DNA of 64,000 nt from Verrucosispora sp. WMMD573 (GCF_027497175.1 NZ_CP114901.1:4154001-4218000), one strand, 5' to 3'; positions 40,259 through 49,255 are shown, numbered from the stretch's first letter. A program made the numbers and translations. The notes: generated by a model not told the origin, from the sequence alone.

Positions 40259-40326
40259 CTCAACCAATGTGATCGCCGCCACGTCCAAGACCGGTGTCCT
40301 CTGGACGCGATAGCGCGCTCCTATGA
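40259..40326 (-). promoter_or_regulatory. LysR-regulon promoter of the MBL-fold hydrolase gene
   Basis: TCATAGG-N5-GCTATCG (40326-40308), TTGGAC starting 38 nt along (40288-40283), then 18 nt to GTTGAG (40264-40259). One half-site base departs from ATAGG-N5-CCTAT. The -10 is weak, as in activator-dependent promoters. Confidence 0.75.
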
Positions 40327-40385
40327 GTCGTCGCGTCGCGCCTGATCAGCCGCGACGCTCGCAGCTACAGCACCGCCCGCCGACG

Positions 40386-41519
40386 TCACCCGGTGAGATG
40401 GTCCCGAGCGATCCGTCGTCCGATCTCGGTGAGCAGCTCGGCGGCGTTCGACTGGCATCGGTGGACGTCCGGTTCGACGCTGGTGAGCAGGTAGACACCG
40501 GCGAAGCCGGCGGCGGCGAGTTCGGCGGCGTCGAGCGTCGACTGACCGGCCACCGCGACGACCGGCACACCCGCGGAGCGTGCCGCGGCGGCCACCCCGA
40601 CGGGAGCCTTGCCGGCGAGGCTCTGCCGGTCGAGCTGACCCTCGCCGGTGATCACGAGCCGTGCGGTGGCCAGGGCCGGGGTGAAGTCGGTCAACTCCAG
40701 GAGAAGTTCGATACCCGAGCGGACGCTCGCGCCGAGGGCCAGGGCGGCGAATCCGACCCCACCGGCGGCGCCGGCCGAGGGCGACGAGGCCAGTCGCGTA
40801 CCGGTGCTCTGCTCCACCACGGTCGCCCACCGGGTCAGGGCGTGTTCGAGGTGGTGGACCTGCGCGGGGTCGGCACCCTTCTGCGGACCGTACGTCGCGG
40901 CTGCGCCCCGGGCACCGAGCAACGGGTTGTCCACGTCGGCGGCCACCGTCACGGAGACGCCCTGGAGCAGTTCGCGGGCCGGGTCCAGGTCGACGGAGGA
41001 GACGTCGGCGAGCCAGCGACCACCGCGCCGGACCTCCCGCTGATCGCCGTCGAGCAGCCGGGCGCCCAGTGCCTGGAGCAGGCCGGCGCCGCCGTCGGTG
41101 CTGGCGCTGCCCCCCAGACCGATGACGAGATCCCGGCAGCCGTTGCGCACCGCTGCGGCGACGACCTGCCCGAGCCCGTACGACGAGGCGTCCAACGGCG
41201 CGGGAACGTTGTCGGGTAGCCGGCTGAGCCCGCATGTGTTGGCGAGTTCGACCACCGCGGTCGTGTCACGGGCCGCGTAGCTTGTCTGCACGGTGCAGCC
41301 GGTTGGCCCGTCGACCGTGACCGGGATCCGCTCGAAGCCGGCGGCAGTCAGGACCGCGAGTGTGCCATCCCCACCGTCGGCCATCGGCCGGCATCCGACG
41401 TCGAGTTCCGGACGTACGTCCTGCAGCCCGGCTCGTAGAGCCTGCGCGACCCCTGTCGCGTCCAGGGAGCCCTTGAACTTGTCCGGTGCCACAAGACATG
41501 TTGTCCTGCTGGTGGGCAC
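40386..41519 (-). CDS. Glycerate kinase
   Basis: A 377-residue type I glycerate kinase (GlxK/GarK family). GTG 41519 is chosen because GGGAGG lies 5 nt upstream. Family blocks in order: LVAPDKFKGSLDATGVAQALRAGL, CRPMADGGDGTLAVL, VIGLGGSASTDGGAGLLQALGARLLD, DVDNPLLGARGAAATYGPQKGA and VITGEGQLDRQSLAGKAPVGVA. It phosphorylates D-glycerate to 2-phosphoglycerate, the entry to lower glycolysis. It is the natural acceptor for glycerate formed by the tartrate dehydrogenase-like enzyme. Confidence 0.94.
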   Translation of the reverse strand: MPTSRTTCLVAPDKFKGSLDATGVAQALRAGLQDVRPELDVGCRPMADGGDGTLAVLTAAGFERIPVTVDGPTGCTVQTSYAARDTTAVVELANTCGLSRLPDNVPAPLDASSYGLGQVVAAAVRNGCRDLVIGLGGSASTDGGAGLLQALGARLLDGDQREVRRGGRWLADVSSVDLDPARELLQGVSVTVAADVDNPLLGARGAAATYGPQKGADPAQVHHLEHALTRWATVVEQSTGTRLASSPSAGAAGGVGFAALALGASVRSGIELLLELTDFTPALATARLVITGEGQLDRQSLAGKAPVGVAAAARSAGVPVVAVAGQSTLDAAELAAAGFAGVYLLTSVEPDVHRCQSNAAELLTEIGRRIARDHLTG

Positions 41520-41574
41520 GGTGCCTCCCGGGGTTGCTGCTGCACGATGGGCTGCCGGATCGGTAGCCCCATCA

Positions 41575-41642
41575 ACCTTGGGTTGGCCCCGGTACGGCGT
41601 CCAACACGCTGGGTCTACCACTCCCATAGGTGGGGCCTATCG
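41575..41642 (-). promoter_or_regulatory. LysR-regulon promoter of the glycerate kinase gene
   Basis: CGATAGG-N5-CCTATGG (41642-41624), TTGGAC 38 nt along (41604-41599), 18 nt, CAAGGT (41580-41575). The core ATAGG-N5-CCTAT is perfect. Confidence 0.8.
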
Positions 41643-41725
41643 GACTGGCTCCGGCGAGATGGACCGGAGTCGGGTCGATTTGGTACGCGACCGACGAGGC
41701 CCGGCCCGGGTGCCGATCCGGTCTG

Positions 41726-42631
41726 TCAGGCGACCGGCCGATCACGTCTCTCGGCGCGGTACGCCTGGGCGACGTCGATGAACGCTCGGGCGGCGGGCGT
41801 CAGCTGGGTGCGGCGACTGACCATGACGACCCGGAGATGCGCCGTGGGGCGAATTGGCAGCACGTCAGCGCCAGCCCTGATGGCCAGATCTTTCCAGGCG
41901 GCGGGCAGGATCGCGTCGGCCACCCCGGCAAGGACGAGTGGCAGGATCGACGTACGGTGGGCGACCTCGGCGACCAGCCGGGCCTGGCTGCCCTGGGCCA
42001 GGATGTGATCGACGAGCTGCCGCATGAGGGAACCGGGCTGCGAAGCGATGAGCCGGTGACCGTCGAGATCGTCGGCGGTGACATGGTCACGCCCGTGAAA
42101 GGGGCCACCGGGAGCGGTGAAGAGCATCAGCGGCTGGTCCTCCAGGGCCACGATGTCGAGCTCCGCGACCCGGACGAGGTCAGGCGCACCGAGCAGGCCG
42201 ATCTCGACGGCCCCGGTCCGCACGGCGTCGATGACCTCGTCGGGTACGAAGGCGGCGTTGACACTGACGGTGACGTCTGGATGGGCGGCGGCGAATCGTT
42301 GCATGATCGGTGCCAGCGGCTGGATGCCTGCGGAGGGCATCGAGGTGATCTCGACCCGGCCTCGGGCGACTCCCTTGATGGCGTCGATGGTCGCCTGGGC
42401 CGTGGCCAGGTCCCGGATGACCTGTCGGGCCGGGCCGATCAGTTGCTTGCCGGCGTCGCTGAGTACCACGCCGCGGCCGACCCGGTGGAACAGGGCAACG
42501 CCCAGCTCGCGTTCGAGGCCGGCGATGGCCTGCGACAGTGACGGTTGCGCGATGTAGAGCCGTTCGGCGGCCTTGCCGAAGCCCTCGGCATCGACGACGG
42601 CGAGAAAGTAGCGCAGCTGGCGGGCGTCCAT
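41726..42631 (-). CDS. LysR-family transcriptional regulator
   Basis: A 301-residue LTTR. The N-terminal winged HTH (residues 1-60) reads MDARQLRYFLAVVDAEGFGKAAERLYIAQPSLSQAIAGLERELG, and the effector-binding domain runs from about residue 90. It lies between the glycerate kinase gene and the ABC importer operon. It has its own copy of the operator/promoter architecture, so it is the obvious regulator of the five similar promoters and probably controls itself. The inducer is likely a tartrate-like or hydroxy-acid molecule (inference). Confidence 0.93.
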   Translation of the reverse strand: MDARQLRYFLAVVDAEGFGKAAERLYIAQPSLSQAIAGLERELGVALFHRVGRGVVLSDAGKQLIGPARQVIRDLATAQATIDAIKGVARGRVEITSMPSAGIQPLAPIMQRFAAAHPDVTVSVNAAFVPDEVIDAVRTGAVEIGLLGAPDLVRVAELDIVALEDQPLMLFTAPGGPFHGRDHVTADDLDGHRLIASQPGSLMRQLVDHILAQGSQARLVAEVAHRTSILPLVLAGVADAILPAAWKDLAIRAGADVLPIRPTAHLRVVMVSRRTQLTPAARAFIDVAQAYRAERRDRPVA

Positions 42632-42773
42632 CGCCGGTCAGTGCCGGGCACCGCTACGACGCCGCAGTGGTCGGTGGCGGCCGTCGTCGGATACAGCCAT
42701 GGTGAACCTGCGGTGTGTCATGCGCGCACACCTTTCGCCGAAGTTCATGATCAGATCTTCCTGACCTGCCGAC

Positions 42774-42841
42774 ATGCAACCAGGCTGACGCCGATAGGTC
42801 CAGTGCCGGTTCGCGAGGGATCACATAGGTGACGCCTACTG
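42774..42841 (-). promoter_or_regulatory. LysR-regulon promoter of the lysR gene
   Basis: CAGTAGG-N5-CCTATGT (42841-42823), CTGGAC starting 38 nt along (42803-42798), 18 nt, TTGCAT (42779-42774). One half-site base and one -35 base differ from the others, consistent with weaker autoregulated expression. Confidence 0.7.
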
Positions 42842-42922
42842 GCGAGGATTCCTCGGCCGGACGGCTCTGCATCGCCGACGTACGGACGAGTGAGCGCCCT
42901 CGGGTGGGCGTCAGCCCCGCAA

Positions 42923-42990
42923 CGATAGGCACGACCTATCGGTTGGATCGATGCAGCGTCTTGGACGTCACTATGACCGCCGAGTTAACT
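42923..42990 (+). promoter_or_regulatory. LysR-regulon promoter of the ABC importer operon
   Basis: A perfect CGATAGG-N5-CCTATCG (42923-42941), TTGGAC starting 38 nt along (42961-42966), 18 nt, TTAACT (42985-42990). The inverted repeat centre is about 65 nt before the expected start point, the classic LTTR recognition-site position. Confidence 0.82.
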
Positions 42991-43027
42991 GTTGTGCTGC
43001 AGGACACAGTCAGCTTGGAGACAGCAG

Positions 43028-43099
43028 ATGCCGCGATCCCCGCCACCCCCACTGGACCTGTCGAAATGCAGGGCGACGTGCGAGCGTCAGGTGCCCTGA
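43028..43099 (+). CDS. Possible 23-residue leader peptide
   Basis: ATG 43028 sits 8 nt after GGAG and opens a 23-codon frame (starts MPRSPPPPLDL, contains two Cys and ends ERQVP). It lies inside the long leader of the importer operon. A Pro-rich run of four PPPP codons could stall ribosomes and act in attenuation. Position and ribosome site are the only evidence. Confidence 0.25.
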   Translation: MPRSPPPPLDLSKCRATCERQVP

Positions 43100-43327
43100 A
43101 GGTTGGATCGCCATGACCGGCTCGCTCCCGTGCCCGTCCGGTCGGTGACTCCGACGCAGCACGGCGTCGTCCGCGGAACCTGCGGCTAGGACGCAAGCGG
43201 CGCGAGACCTGTCCAGGTCGGCCCCGACTGGCGTGTCAGCGCGCCGACGAACGGACCCGACCGTTCCAACACCACGGCCACCAACCGGAGCCAGTCGCCT
43301 AGCCGACGAGTCCAAGGGAGTCCCTGC

Positions 43328-44179
43328 ATGGTTCAACCGTCCCCGCCGCGTACCGAGCCGGAACGGAGCGTGCCGCACCCCGGCGAGCGACCGGACACGC
43401 TGCTCCGCGTGTCTCACGCGTCGATCGGCTATCGGGTCAACGGCGCCTTCACCCGAGCCGTGGCAGACGTGAGTTTCGACGTCGCCGCCGGCGAAACGAT
43501 CATGTTGATCGGCCCGTCCGGATGCGGAAAGTCGACCCTTCTCAAGACCATCGCGGGATTCCTGGACCTCGCCGACGGCACGATCACCGTCGCCGGGCGA
43601 CGCACACTCGCTCCCGGGCCGGACCGCGCGGTCGTGTTTCAGGAGTTCGACCAGCTGTTTCCCTGGCGTGACGTACTGGACAACGTGGCGTACCCGTTGC
43701 GCCGCAACGGCCGCACAAAGGCCGAAGCGGAGCAACAGGCTCGTCGCTATCTGGAGATGATGGGGCTGAGCCGTGCTCTCGACCGCCACCCGCACCAGCT
43801 CTCGGGTGGCATGAAGCAGCGGGTGGCGATCGCGCGTGCGTTCGCGCTGGAGCCCGTCATGCTGCTGATGGACGAGCCGTTCGGCGCCCTGGACGCCCTC
43901 ACCCGCGCCCGCCTCCAGGCCGAACTCAACGCCATCGCGAAGCGTACCGGGGTGACCATCCTGTTCGTCACCCACAGTATCGAAGAGGCCATCGTCCTCG
44001 GCGATCGCGTCGTCGTGCTGACCGACCCGCCCTCGGTCGTCCGCGAGGTTGTGACGATCACCGAGGAGGCGAAGGTGGTCGGTTCAGAGCAGTACCGAAG
44101 CGTGCGGACACACTTGGGCAGCCTGCTGCACCGGGATGGTAAGGAGGCAGACGAGGATGTCGCTGAGTTCACCGACTGA
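43328..44179 (+). CDS. NitT/TauT-family ABC transporter ATP-binding protein
   Basis: A 283-residue ATPase. ATG 43328 follows GGGAG. Walker A GPSGCGKST (residues 62-70), Q-loop VFQEFDQLFPW (Gln105), signature LSGGMKQR (158-165), Walker B VMLLMDEP (177-184) and the switch histidine in VTHSIEE (His216) are all present. The FDQLFPWRDV wording is typical of nitrate/sulfonate/taurine-type importers. It overlaps the permease gene by 23 nt. Confidence 0.94.
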   Translation: MVQPSPPRTEPERSVPHPGERPDTLLRVSHASIGYRVNGAFTRAVADVSFDVAAGETIMLIGPSGCGKSTLLKTIAGFLDLADGTITVAGRRTLAPGPDRAVVFQEFDQLFPWRDVLDNVAYPLRRNGRTKAEAEQQARRYLEMMGLSRALDRHPHQLSGGMKQRVAIARAFALEPVMLLMDEPFGALDALTRARLQAELNAIAKRTGVTILFVTHSIEEAIVLGDRVVVLTDPPSVVREVVTITEEAKVVGSEQYRSVRTHLGSLLHRDGKEADEDVAEFTD

Positions 44180-45041
44180 ACAACAGACGATCACGCCGGC
44201 CGGGGGGACTCCGGTGCCGCCGACGACCACCACCGACGCCGCGCCGCGGCGGGTGCGGGACTGGCGGTGGGGATCGATGCCGGTATGGCTGCGACGGGTG
44301 CTCGTTGTCGTCCTGCTGCTGACCGGTTGGCAGCTCTACGTCACGGTGTCGGGCGTCAACCCCCTGCTGTTCTCCTCGCCCGCGGACGTGGGCAAGGCCC
44401 TGGTCGCCGGATTCCAGAACGGCGAGCTGCTCCGATCGACCGGCACCACGATGCGGGTCCTGCTGCTCGGCATGCTCTTCGGCAGTCTGATCGCGGTCGT
44501 GCTGACCACTCTCGCAGTGTGGACGCGTTTCGGGGAGGACGTGCTCGTCGTCTTCTCCTCGATGCTGAATCCATTGCCATCGATCGCTGTGCTGCCGCTG
44601 GCTATCCTGTGGTTCGGGCTGAGTGAAACGGCGCTGGTCTTCGTGGTCGCCAACGCGGTCATCTGGCCGATTGCCATCAATGTCAATACCGGTTTTCGGA
44701 CGGCGAACCGCACGATTCTGGCGGTGGGGCGCAACATCGGCCTCAAGCGCTGGCGCATGATTTCCGAGGTGCTCTTTCCCGCCGCTCTCCCGCACACCAT
44801 CTCGGGGGTGAAGACCGCCTGGGCGTTCGGCTGGCGCACCATCGTCGCCTCCGAACTCGTGTTCGGCGTTGCTGGCGGTGGGGGCGGCCTCGGCTACTTC
44901 ATCAACAACAGCCGTTACTACCTCGACATCCCCGACGTTTTCGCCGGCCTGGTGACGATCGCTGTCATCGGTCTCCTGATTGACATGGTGTTCATTCTCA
45001 TCGAGCGGCGTACCGTCGTGCGATGGGGCATGAAGACGTAG
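44157..45041 (+). CDS. NitT/TauT-family ABC transporter permease
   Basis: A 294-residue inner-membrane protein with about six helices. ATG 44157 is chosen, behind GGAGG, overlapping the ATPase gene. A 45-residue polar N-terminal tail precedes the first helix (VLVVVLLLTGWQLYV). The EAA coupling loop reads GRNIGLKRWRMISEVLFPAALPHTISGVKTAWAFGW. It partners the ATPase before and the binding protein after. Confidence 0.93.
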   Translation: MSLSSPTEQQTITPAGGTPVPPTTTTDAAPRRVRDWRWGSMPVWLRRVLVVVLLLTGWQLYVTVSGVNPLLFSSPADVGKALVAGFQNGELLRSTGTTMRVLLLGMLFGSLIAVVLTTLAVWTRFGEDVLVVFSSMLNPLPSIAVLPLAILWFGLSETALVFVVANAVIWPIAINVNTGFRTANRTILAVGRNIGLKRWRMISEVLFPAALPHTISGVKTAWAFGWRTIVASELVFGVAGGGGGLGYFINNSRYYLDIPDVFAGLVTIAVIGLLIDMVFILIERRTVVRWGMKT

Positions 45042-45149
45042 CCGGCTCGCCGACCCGTCGGCCTTCCGGTGACCACCACCGCAGGTGGAACGCAACTGTC
45101 CACCGCACACCCCCGTCCACTACCAGCAAGACAAGGTGGGGTTCACTTC

Positions 45150-46166
45150 ATGACTTCAACCAAGCCTCGAACCGCTCGGCGATCCCGTTTCACCGCCGTC
45201 GCCGCACTTGCCGCGCTCCTGCTGACCTCGACCGCGTGCGGTTCCGACGAAGCCACCGAGCAGGCCAGTGACGGTATGCCGGCCAAGGTCACCATCGCGT
45301 ACCAGCCGGGCCTGTCATACGCTCCGCTCATCCTGCTCAAGCAGAGCGGCACCCTGGAGAAGGAATTCCCCAACACAACGTTCGAGTGGACGGAGTTGTC
45401 GTCCAGCGCCGCAGTGCAGGACGGCATGATCTCCGGCGACATCCAGGTCGGCGCGGGTAGCGCGGCGCAGATGATTCTGGCCTGGGACAAGGGCGTCGAC
45501 TGGCGGTACCTCGCCTCACTCAACGACGCGGAGCTGTGGCTGATGGCCAAGGACGAGCGTCTCAAGTCTCTCAGTGACTTCACCGGCTCCGACAAGATCG
45601 CAATGCCCTCGTTGACGTCTATCCAGGCGCTGGTCCTCCGCAAGGGAGCCCAGGCGCAGCTCGGTGACGCCAAGGCGCTCGACACCAACATCGTGCCGAT
45701 GTCTCACCCGGACGGCTTGCAGAATCTGGTCAGTGGCCAGATCGCCGGGCACCTGACCTCACCGCCGTTCCAGTTCGACGAGCAGGATCAGGGCATGCGC
45801 GTCGTCCTGAAGAGCAGTGACCTCTTCGGGCCGATCATGTTCAACGGCGTGTTCATGATGAACGAGTACTACGAGCAGAACACCGAGTTCTCGACGAAGT
45901 TCTATTCGATCCTGGAGAAGCAGATCGGCGCGCTCGCGGACAACCCGGCCGCGGCGGCGAACGACCTCTCGACGAACTCCGGCGGAAAGACCTCGCCGGA
46001 GAGCTTCGAGAAGTACCTCACCAACCCGGCGATCACCTACACGACCGAACCGCACGGTCTCCAGGACATCGCCGGTTTCATGAAGGAGATCGGAATGATC
46101 TCGAAGACCCCGGGCAGCTGGAAGGACCTCACCTTCCCCACCGTCCACGAGAGTGCTGGCAGCTGA
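45150..46166 (+). CDS. NMT1/SsuA-like ABC transporter substrate-binding lipoprotein
   Basis: A 338-residue protein. ATG 45150 lies behind AAGGTGGGG. The signal ends in a lipobox LLTSTAC (about residue 30). The mature part has the NMT1/TauA pattern: AYQPGLSYAPLILLKQSGTLEKEFPNTTFEWTELSSSAAVQDGMISGDIQVGAGSAAQ and SLTSIQALVLRKGAQAQLGD. Relatives bind nitrate, sulfonates, pyrimidine precursors or aromatic acids. Genetic context suggests a hydroxy-acid, but the sequence does not fix the ligand. Confidence 0.92.
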   Translation: MTSTKPRTARRSRFTAVAALAALLLTSTACGSDEATEQASDGMPAKVTIAYQPGLSYAPLILLKQSGTLEKEFPNTTFEWTELSSSAAVQDGMISGDIQVGAGSAAQMILAWDKGVDWRYLASLNDAELWLMAKDERLKSLSDFTGSDKIAMPSLTSIQALVLRKGAQAQLGDAKALDTNIVPMSHPDGLQNLVSGQIAGHLTSPPFQFDEQDQGMRVVLKSSDLFGPIMFNGVFMMNEYYEQNTEFSTKFYSILEKQIGALADNPAAAANDLSTNSGGKTSPESFEKYLTNPAITYTTEPHGLQDIAGFMKEIGMISKTPGSWKDLTFPTVHESAGS

Positions 46167-46199
46167 CAGCACGACCCGTATATCCCGCGCGGTGACCTC

Positions 46200-46234
46200 G
46201 CCGTCGGCGGTCGCTTCCGGCGACCGCCGACGGC
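46200..46234. terminator. Bidirectional terminator between the ABC operon and the helicase gene
   Basis: A perfect 15-bp stem (46200-46214 with 46220-46234) with a 5-nt loop lies between convergent genes. Confidence 0.87.
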
Positions 46235-46273
46235 TCGTCGTGCCCCAGTGACCGGCAACGGACGGCGCTGCGG

Positions 46274-47974
46274 TCAGCGGCGCTCGTCGCGGTCCCGGCG
46301 GACGGTGGCCTTGCGACCCTTGATGGTGCTTCCCCGCAGCCCGGCGATGACCTCGTCGGCGACAGTGACAGGCACCTCCACCAGGGAGAATCGATCGGCG
46401 ATCTCGATCGAGCCGATGTCCCGGCCCCGGACCCCGGTCTCCCCGGTGATCGCGCCCACCAGATCCTGCGGGCGCACCCCGGCCCGCCGGCCCACCCCGA
46501 TGAAGACCTGGGTGGTGCCGGCGGTGCGGGGCCGCGCCGGACGGCGCTCGCCCCGGCCCTCGTACCCCGCCGACCGTCCTTCCCGGGGCGGGCGGACCGC
46601 GACCTGAGGAATCTCCTCCTCGGCCTCGTCGGAACCGGGCAGCGTCGCCTCGTGGGCCAGCTTCACGGCGGCGAGCGCCACCTCCATCAGGTCGAACTCG
46701 TCGCTGAGCGTCTCGACGATCACCCGGAACGGGTCCAGGTCGTCCTCCAGCAGGCTTTCCCGCAGCGCGGCCTGGGTCAGCTCCAGCCGACGGGTCCGTA
46801 GGTCGGCGACCGTGGGAATCTTGTCGATCGTGATCCGCTGCCCGGTGACCCGTTCGATGGTCTTGAGCATCCGGTGTTCCCGGGGCTCGGCCAGAGTGAT
46901 CGCCACCCCCTCCCGGCCGGCTCGGCCCACCCGACCGATGCGGTGCACGTACGACTCGGGCGCCGACGGCACGTCGAAGTTGACCACGTGGCTGAGCTGT
47001 TCGACGTCGAGCCCACGGGCCGCCACGTCGGTGGCGACCAGTAGGTCGGCGGTGCCAGCGCGCAGCCGCCCCATCACCCGGTCCCGCTGCTCCTGGCTCA
47101 TGCCGCCGTGCAGCGCCTCCGCCCGGTAACCGCGACCGTTCATCGTCTCGGTGAGCCGGTCGACCTCCTCCCGGCTACGGCAGAACACGATCGCCGCGGT
47201 GGGCGACTCGACGTCCAGCACCCGCCCCAGCGCCGCTGGTTTGTGCGCCCGCGCCACCAGGTACGCGCTCTGCCGTACCCGGGGCGCCTCACCGGCCACC
47301 GGCTGCTCGCGGGCGATCAGGATGCGCACCGGATCGCTCAGGTGCGCTCGGGCCATCCCGTCGATACGCGCCGGCATGGTGGCCGAGAACAGCACCGTCT
47401 GCCGCTGCTCGGGGGTGTGTTCCAGGATCGCCTCGATGTCCTCGGCGAAGCCCATGTCGAGCATCTCGTCTGCCTCGTCCAGCACCACCGTGGCGAGGTT
47501 GCCCAACCGCAGCGTGCCGCGGGCGATGTGGTCCAGAGCGCGGCCGGGAGTGGCCACCACGACGTCGATGCCCGCGTCCAGCGCCCGCAACTGCCGACCG
47601 ATCGGCTGCCCACCGTAGATCGGCAACACCCGCGCACCGAGATCCTTGCCGTAGCGGTGGAACGCCTCGGAGACCTGCACCGCGAGTTCCCGGGTCGGCA
47701 CCAGCACCAGCGCGTGCGGGTCGTCGCCCGCCCGGTCGTCGGGCATCCGCTGCAACAGCGGCAGGGCGAACGCCGCCGTCTTGCCGGTGCCCGTCGCCGC
47801 CTGCCCGAGCAGATCCCGGCCGCCCAGCAGCGGCGGGATCGCCTCCCGCTGGATCGGCGTGGGCTCCTCGTACCCAAGCGCGGCGAGCGCGGCGAGCAGT
47901 TCGGGTCGTAGGCCGAGTTCCGTGAAGGCGGGCGGCTCGGCGGACGGGTCGGGCAGTACGGGCGTGGAACTCAT
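46274..47974 (-). CDS. DEAD-box RNA helicase (DeaD/CsdA-like)
   Basis: A 566-residue helicase. Q-motif GYEEPTPIQ, Walker A AATGTGKT (residues 60-67), DEAD (166-169, VVLDEADEMLDMGF), SAT and the C-terminal HRIGRVGRAGREG are intact. The C-terminal 75 residues (TTQVFIGVGRRAGVRPQDLVGAITGETGV...) form a DbpA-type RNA-binding domain. It probably helps ribosome assembly or cold adaptation by unwinding rRNA or mRNA structure. Confidence 0.94.
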   Translation of the reverse strand: MSSTPVLPDPSAEPPAFTELGLRPELLAALAALGYEEPTPIQREAIPPLLGGRDLLGQAATGTGKTAAFALPLLQRMPDDRAGDDPHALVLVPTRELAVQVSEAFHRYGKDLGARVLPIYGGQPIGRQLRALDAGIDVVVATPGRALDHIARGTLRLGNLATVVLDEADEMLDMGFAEDIEAILEHTPEQRQTVLFSATMPARIDGMARAHLSDPVRILIAREQPVAGEAPRVRQSAYLVARAHKPAALGRVLDVESPTAAIVFCRSREEVDRLTETMNGRGYRAEALHGGMSQEQRDRVMGRLRAGTADLLVATDVAARGLDVEQLSHVVNFDVPSAPESYVHRIGRVGRAGREGVAITLAEPREHRMLKTIERVTGQRITIDKIPTVADLRTRRLELTQAALRESLLEDDLDPFRVIVETLSDEFDLMEVALAAVKLAHEATLPGSDEAEEEIPQVAVRPPREGRSAGYEGRGERRPARPRTAGTTQVFIGVGRRAGVRPQDLVGAITGETGVRGRDIGSIEIADRFSLVEVPVTVADEVIAGLRGSTIKGRKATVRRDRDERR

Positions 47975-48298
47975 GGGTCAAGCCTTTCATCACGCTCCCC
48001 GGTCCGCTGCGGCGACCACCCGAACATGTGCGCGGCGTCGCCGAGGGCGACGTGCCCGGACACCGGGCCCAGCATCGGGTCGTGACAGTCACCGTGCCGA
48101 CCTGCGGTCCGCAGGAGGGCCGTCTGCGACGGGTCATCGCGTCCTTCGCCGCCAACGGTGCCCGCGTACGCCGGCCGCGCGGCCGGCCGCGCGGTTGGCA
48201 CGCCTTAGGGGGATACAGGAGTATTGCTCGTGCTCATCCGGATTGGTGCGATTACTTTCTGTCACAGGCGACCGTCGCGGCGGCAGAGAGGACCGATC
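47975..48298. other. 324-nt divergent gap between helicase and DUF5715 genes
   Basis: Contains an 18-bp perfect palindrome GCCGGCCGCGCGGCCGGC (48170-48187) and, closer to the rightward gene, an AT-richer stretch (48205-48265) where a promoter is expected. No gene is supported. DEAD-box genes often have long leaders for autoregulation. Confidence 0.45.
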
Positions 48299-49255
48299 AT
48301 GCGAGTGCCCAGCCGAAGCCCGGGACACCGACCCGGTCTCCCCGTCACCCCGGCCCGTCGACGCCCGCCGGGTACCGTGCGCCCGCTCACCGCAGCCCCG
48401 CCCGACCTGGCGGCCTACCGCGACGCCGTGGCCGAACTGCTGGTCGAGGTGAGCGCGCTCGCCGGGGTGAGCAGCGCGAAGGCGCGTCAGGTGCTGATCG
48501 ACCAGCGGCTGCGGGAACCGGCCATCATGCAGGTCCTCGACGCCACGTCCCAGGGTCTGATCGGAGCCCGCGAGACTCTGCTGCTGGAGATGGCCCGGTA
48601 CCAGCCGAACGAGCGCAGTTCCGCCGCTGACCTGGCCGCGCTGGTGCGCATCTACCTGCTGTCCCGCGTCGACGTGATGTGGTGGCGCGACGCCGCCACC
48701 TTCCTCACCGACGCGGAGGTCAACCACAGCGCCGAACTGGTCGACCTGGAGTGGTTGCGGCGGCGAGGGCTGCTCCGGTTCCAGTACACCGAGCAGCCCC
48801 GCACGGTCGTCGGCCGGGGCGTGCGCGCGCTGCGCCGCCGGATGGTGCCCGACGCCACGCCGCGTACCGCCGGGTTGCTGTTCCGCCGGGCCCGTCGTGA
48901 GGTGATCGCCCTGCTCAACGAGATCGGTCGCGAGTTCGCCGCCGCCACCCCGGCGGGTGCCCCACCGCTGTGGGTGACCAGCCTGGTCCGCAGCGCCGAA
49001 CACCAGTACCGGTTGCGGCGCCTCGGGTACGCCGCGATGGTGCCCAGCGGCCACTGCCTGGGCTGGGCGGTGGACGTGGAGATGGAGTGGCACCGCCGCT
49101 TCGGAACCCGGGACACCCTGGCCGAGGTGCTGCTGAACCGGCAACGGACGGGCGAGATCAACGTGGTGGACGAGGGCCAGGCGTGGCACGTCTGCCTCGC
49201 GCCGTCGGCGACGCTGCGGCTGCGCCGGGCGTACGAAGCCGAGATGGGGAGCTGA
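48299..49255 (+). CDS. DUF5715 (M15/VanY-like) protein
   Basis: A 318-residue protein from ATG 48299 (GAGAGGACC upstream). The region VTSLVRSAEHQYRLRRLGYAAMVPSGHCLGWAVDVEMEW resembles the DD-carboxypeptidase pattern SxHxxGxAxD, and a later AWHVCLAP may give the third metal-binding histidine. It has no obvious signal peptide but does have a basic N-terminus. The family's function is not established; a peptidoglycan or amide-hydrolysing role is plausible. It is joined to the AsnB-type gene with a 3-nt gap. Confidence 0.65.
   Translation: MRVPSRSPGHRPGLPVTPARRRPPGTVRPLTAAPPDLAAYRDAVAELLVEVSALAGVSSAKARQVLIDQRLREPAIMQVLDATSQGLIGARETLLLEMARYQPNERSSAADLAALVRIYLLSRVDVMWWRDAATFLTDAEVNHSAELVDLEWLRRRGLLRFQYTEQPRTVVGRGVRALRRRMVPDATPRTAGLLFRRARREVIALLNEIGREFAAATPAGAPPLWVTSLVRSAEHQYRLRRLGYAAMVPSGHCLGWAVDVEMEWHRRFGTRDTLAEVLLNRQRTGEINVVDEGQAWHVCLAPSATLRLRRAYEAEMGS

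Larger units (their letters stand above)
42632..43327. other. 696-nt divergent regulatory region between lysR and the ABC operon
   Basis: Holds both divergent LysR-type promoters (listed separately), the repeated decamer GGTTGGATCG at 42941-42950 and 43104-43113, and a long leader of about 330 nt for the ABC operon with one possible leader peptide at 43028-43099. No larger gene is supported in either strand. Confidence 0.6.

Noticed and set aside
42829..43116. 95-residue plus-strand frame in the lysR-ABC gap
   Set aside because: No ribosome site or homology; it runs across the LysR-type operator and promoter elements.
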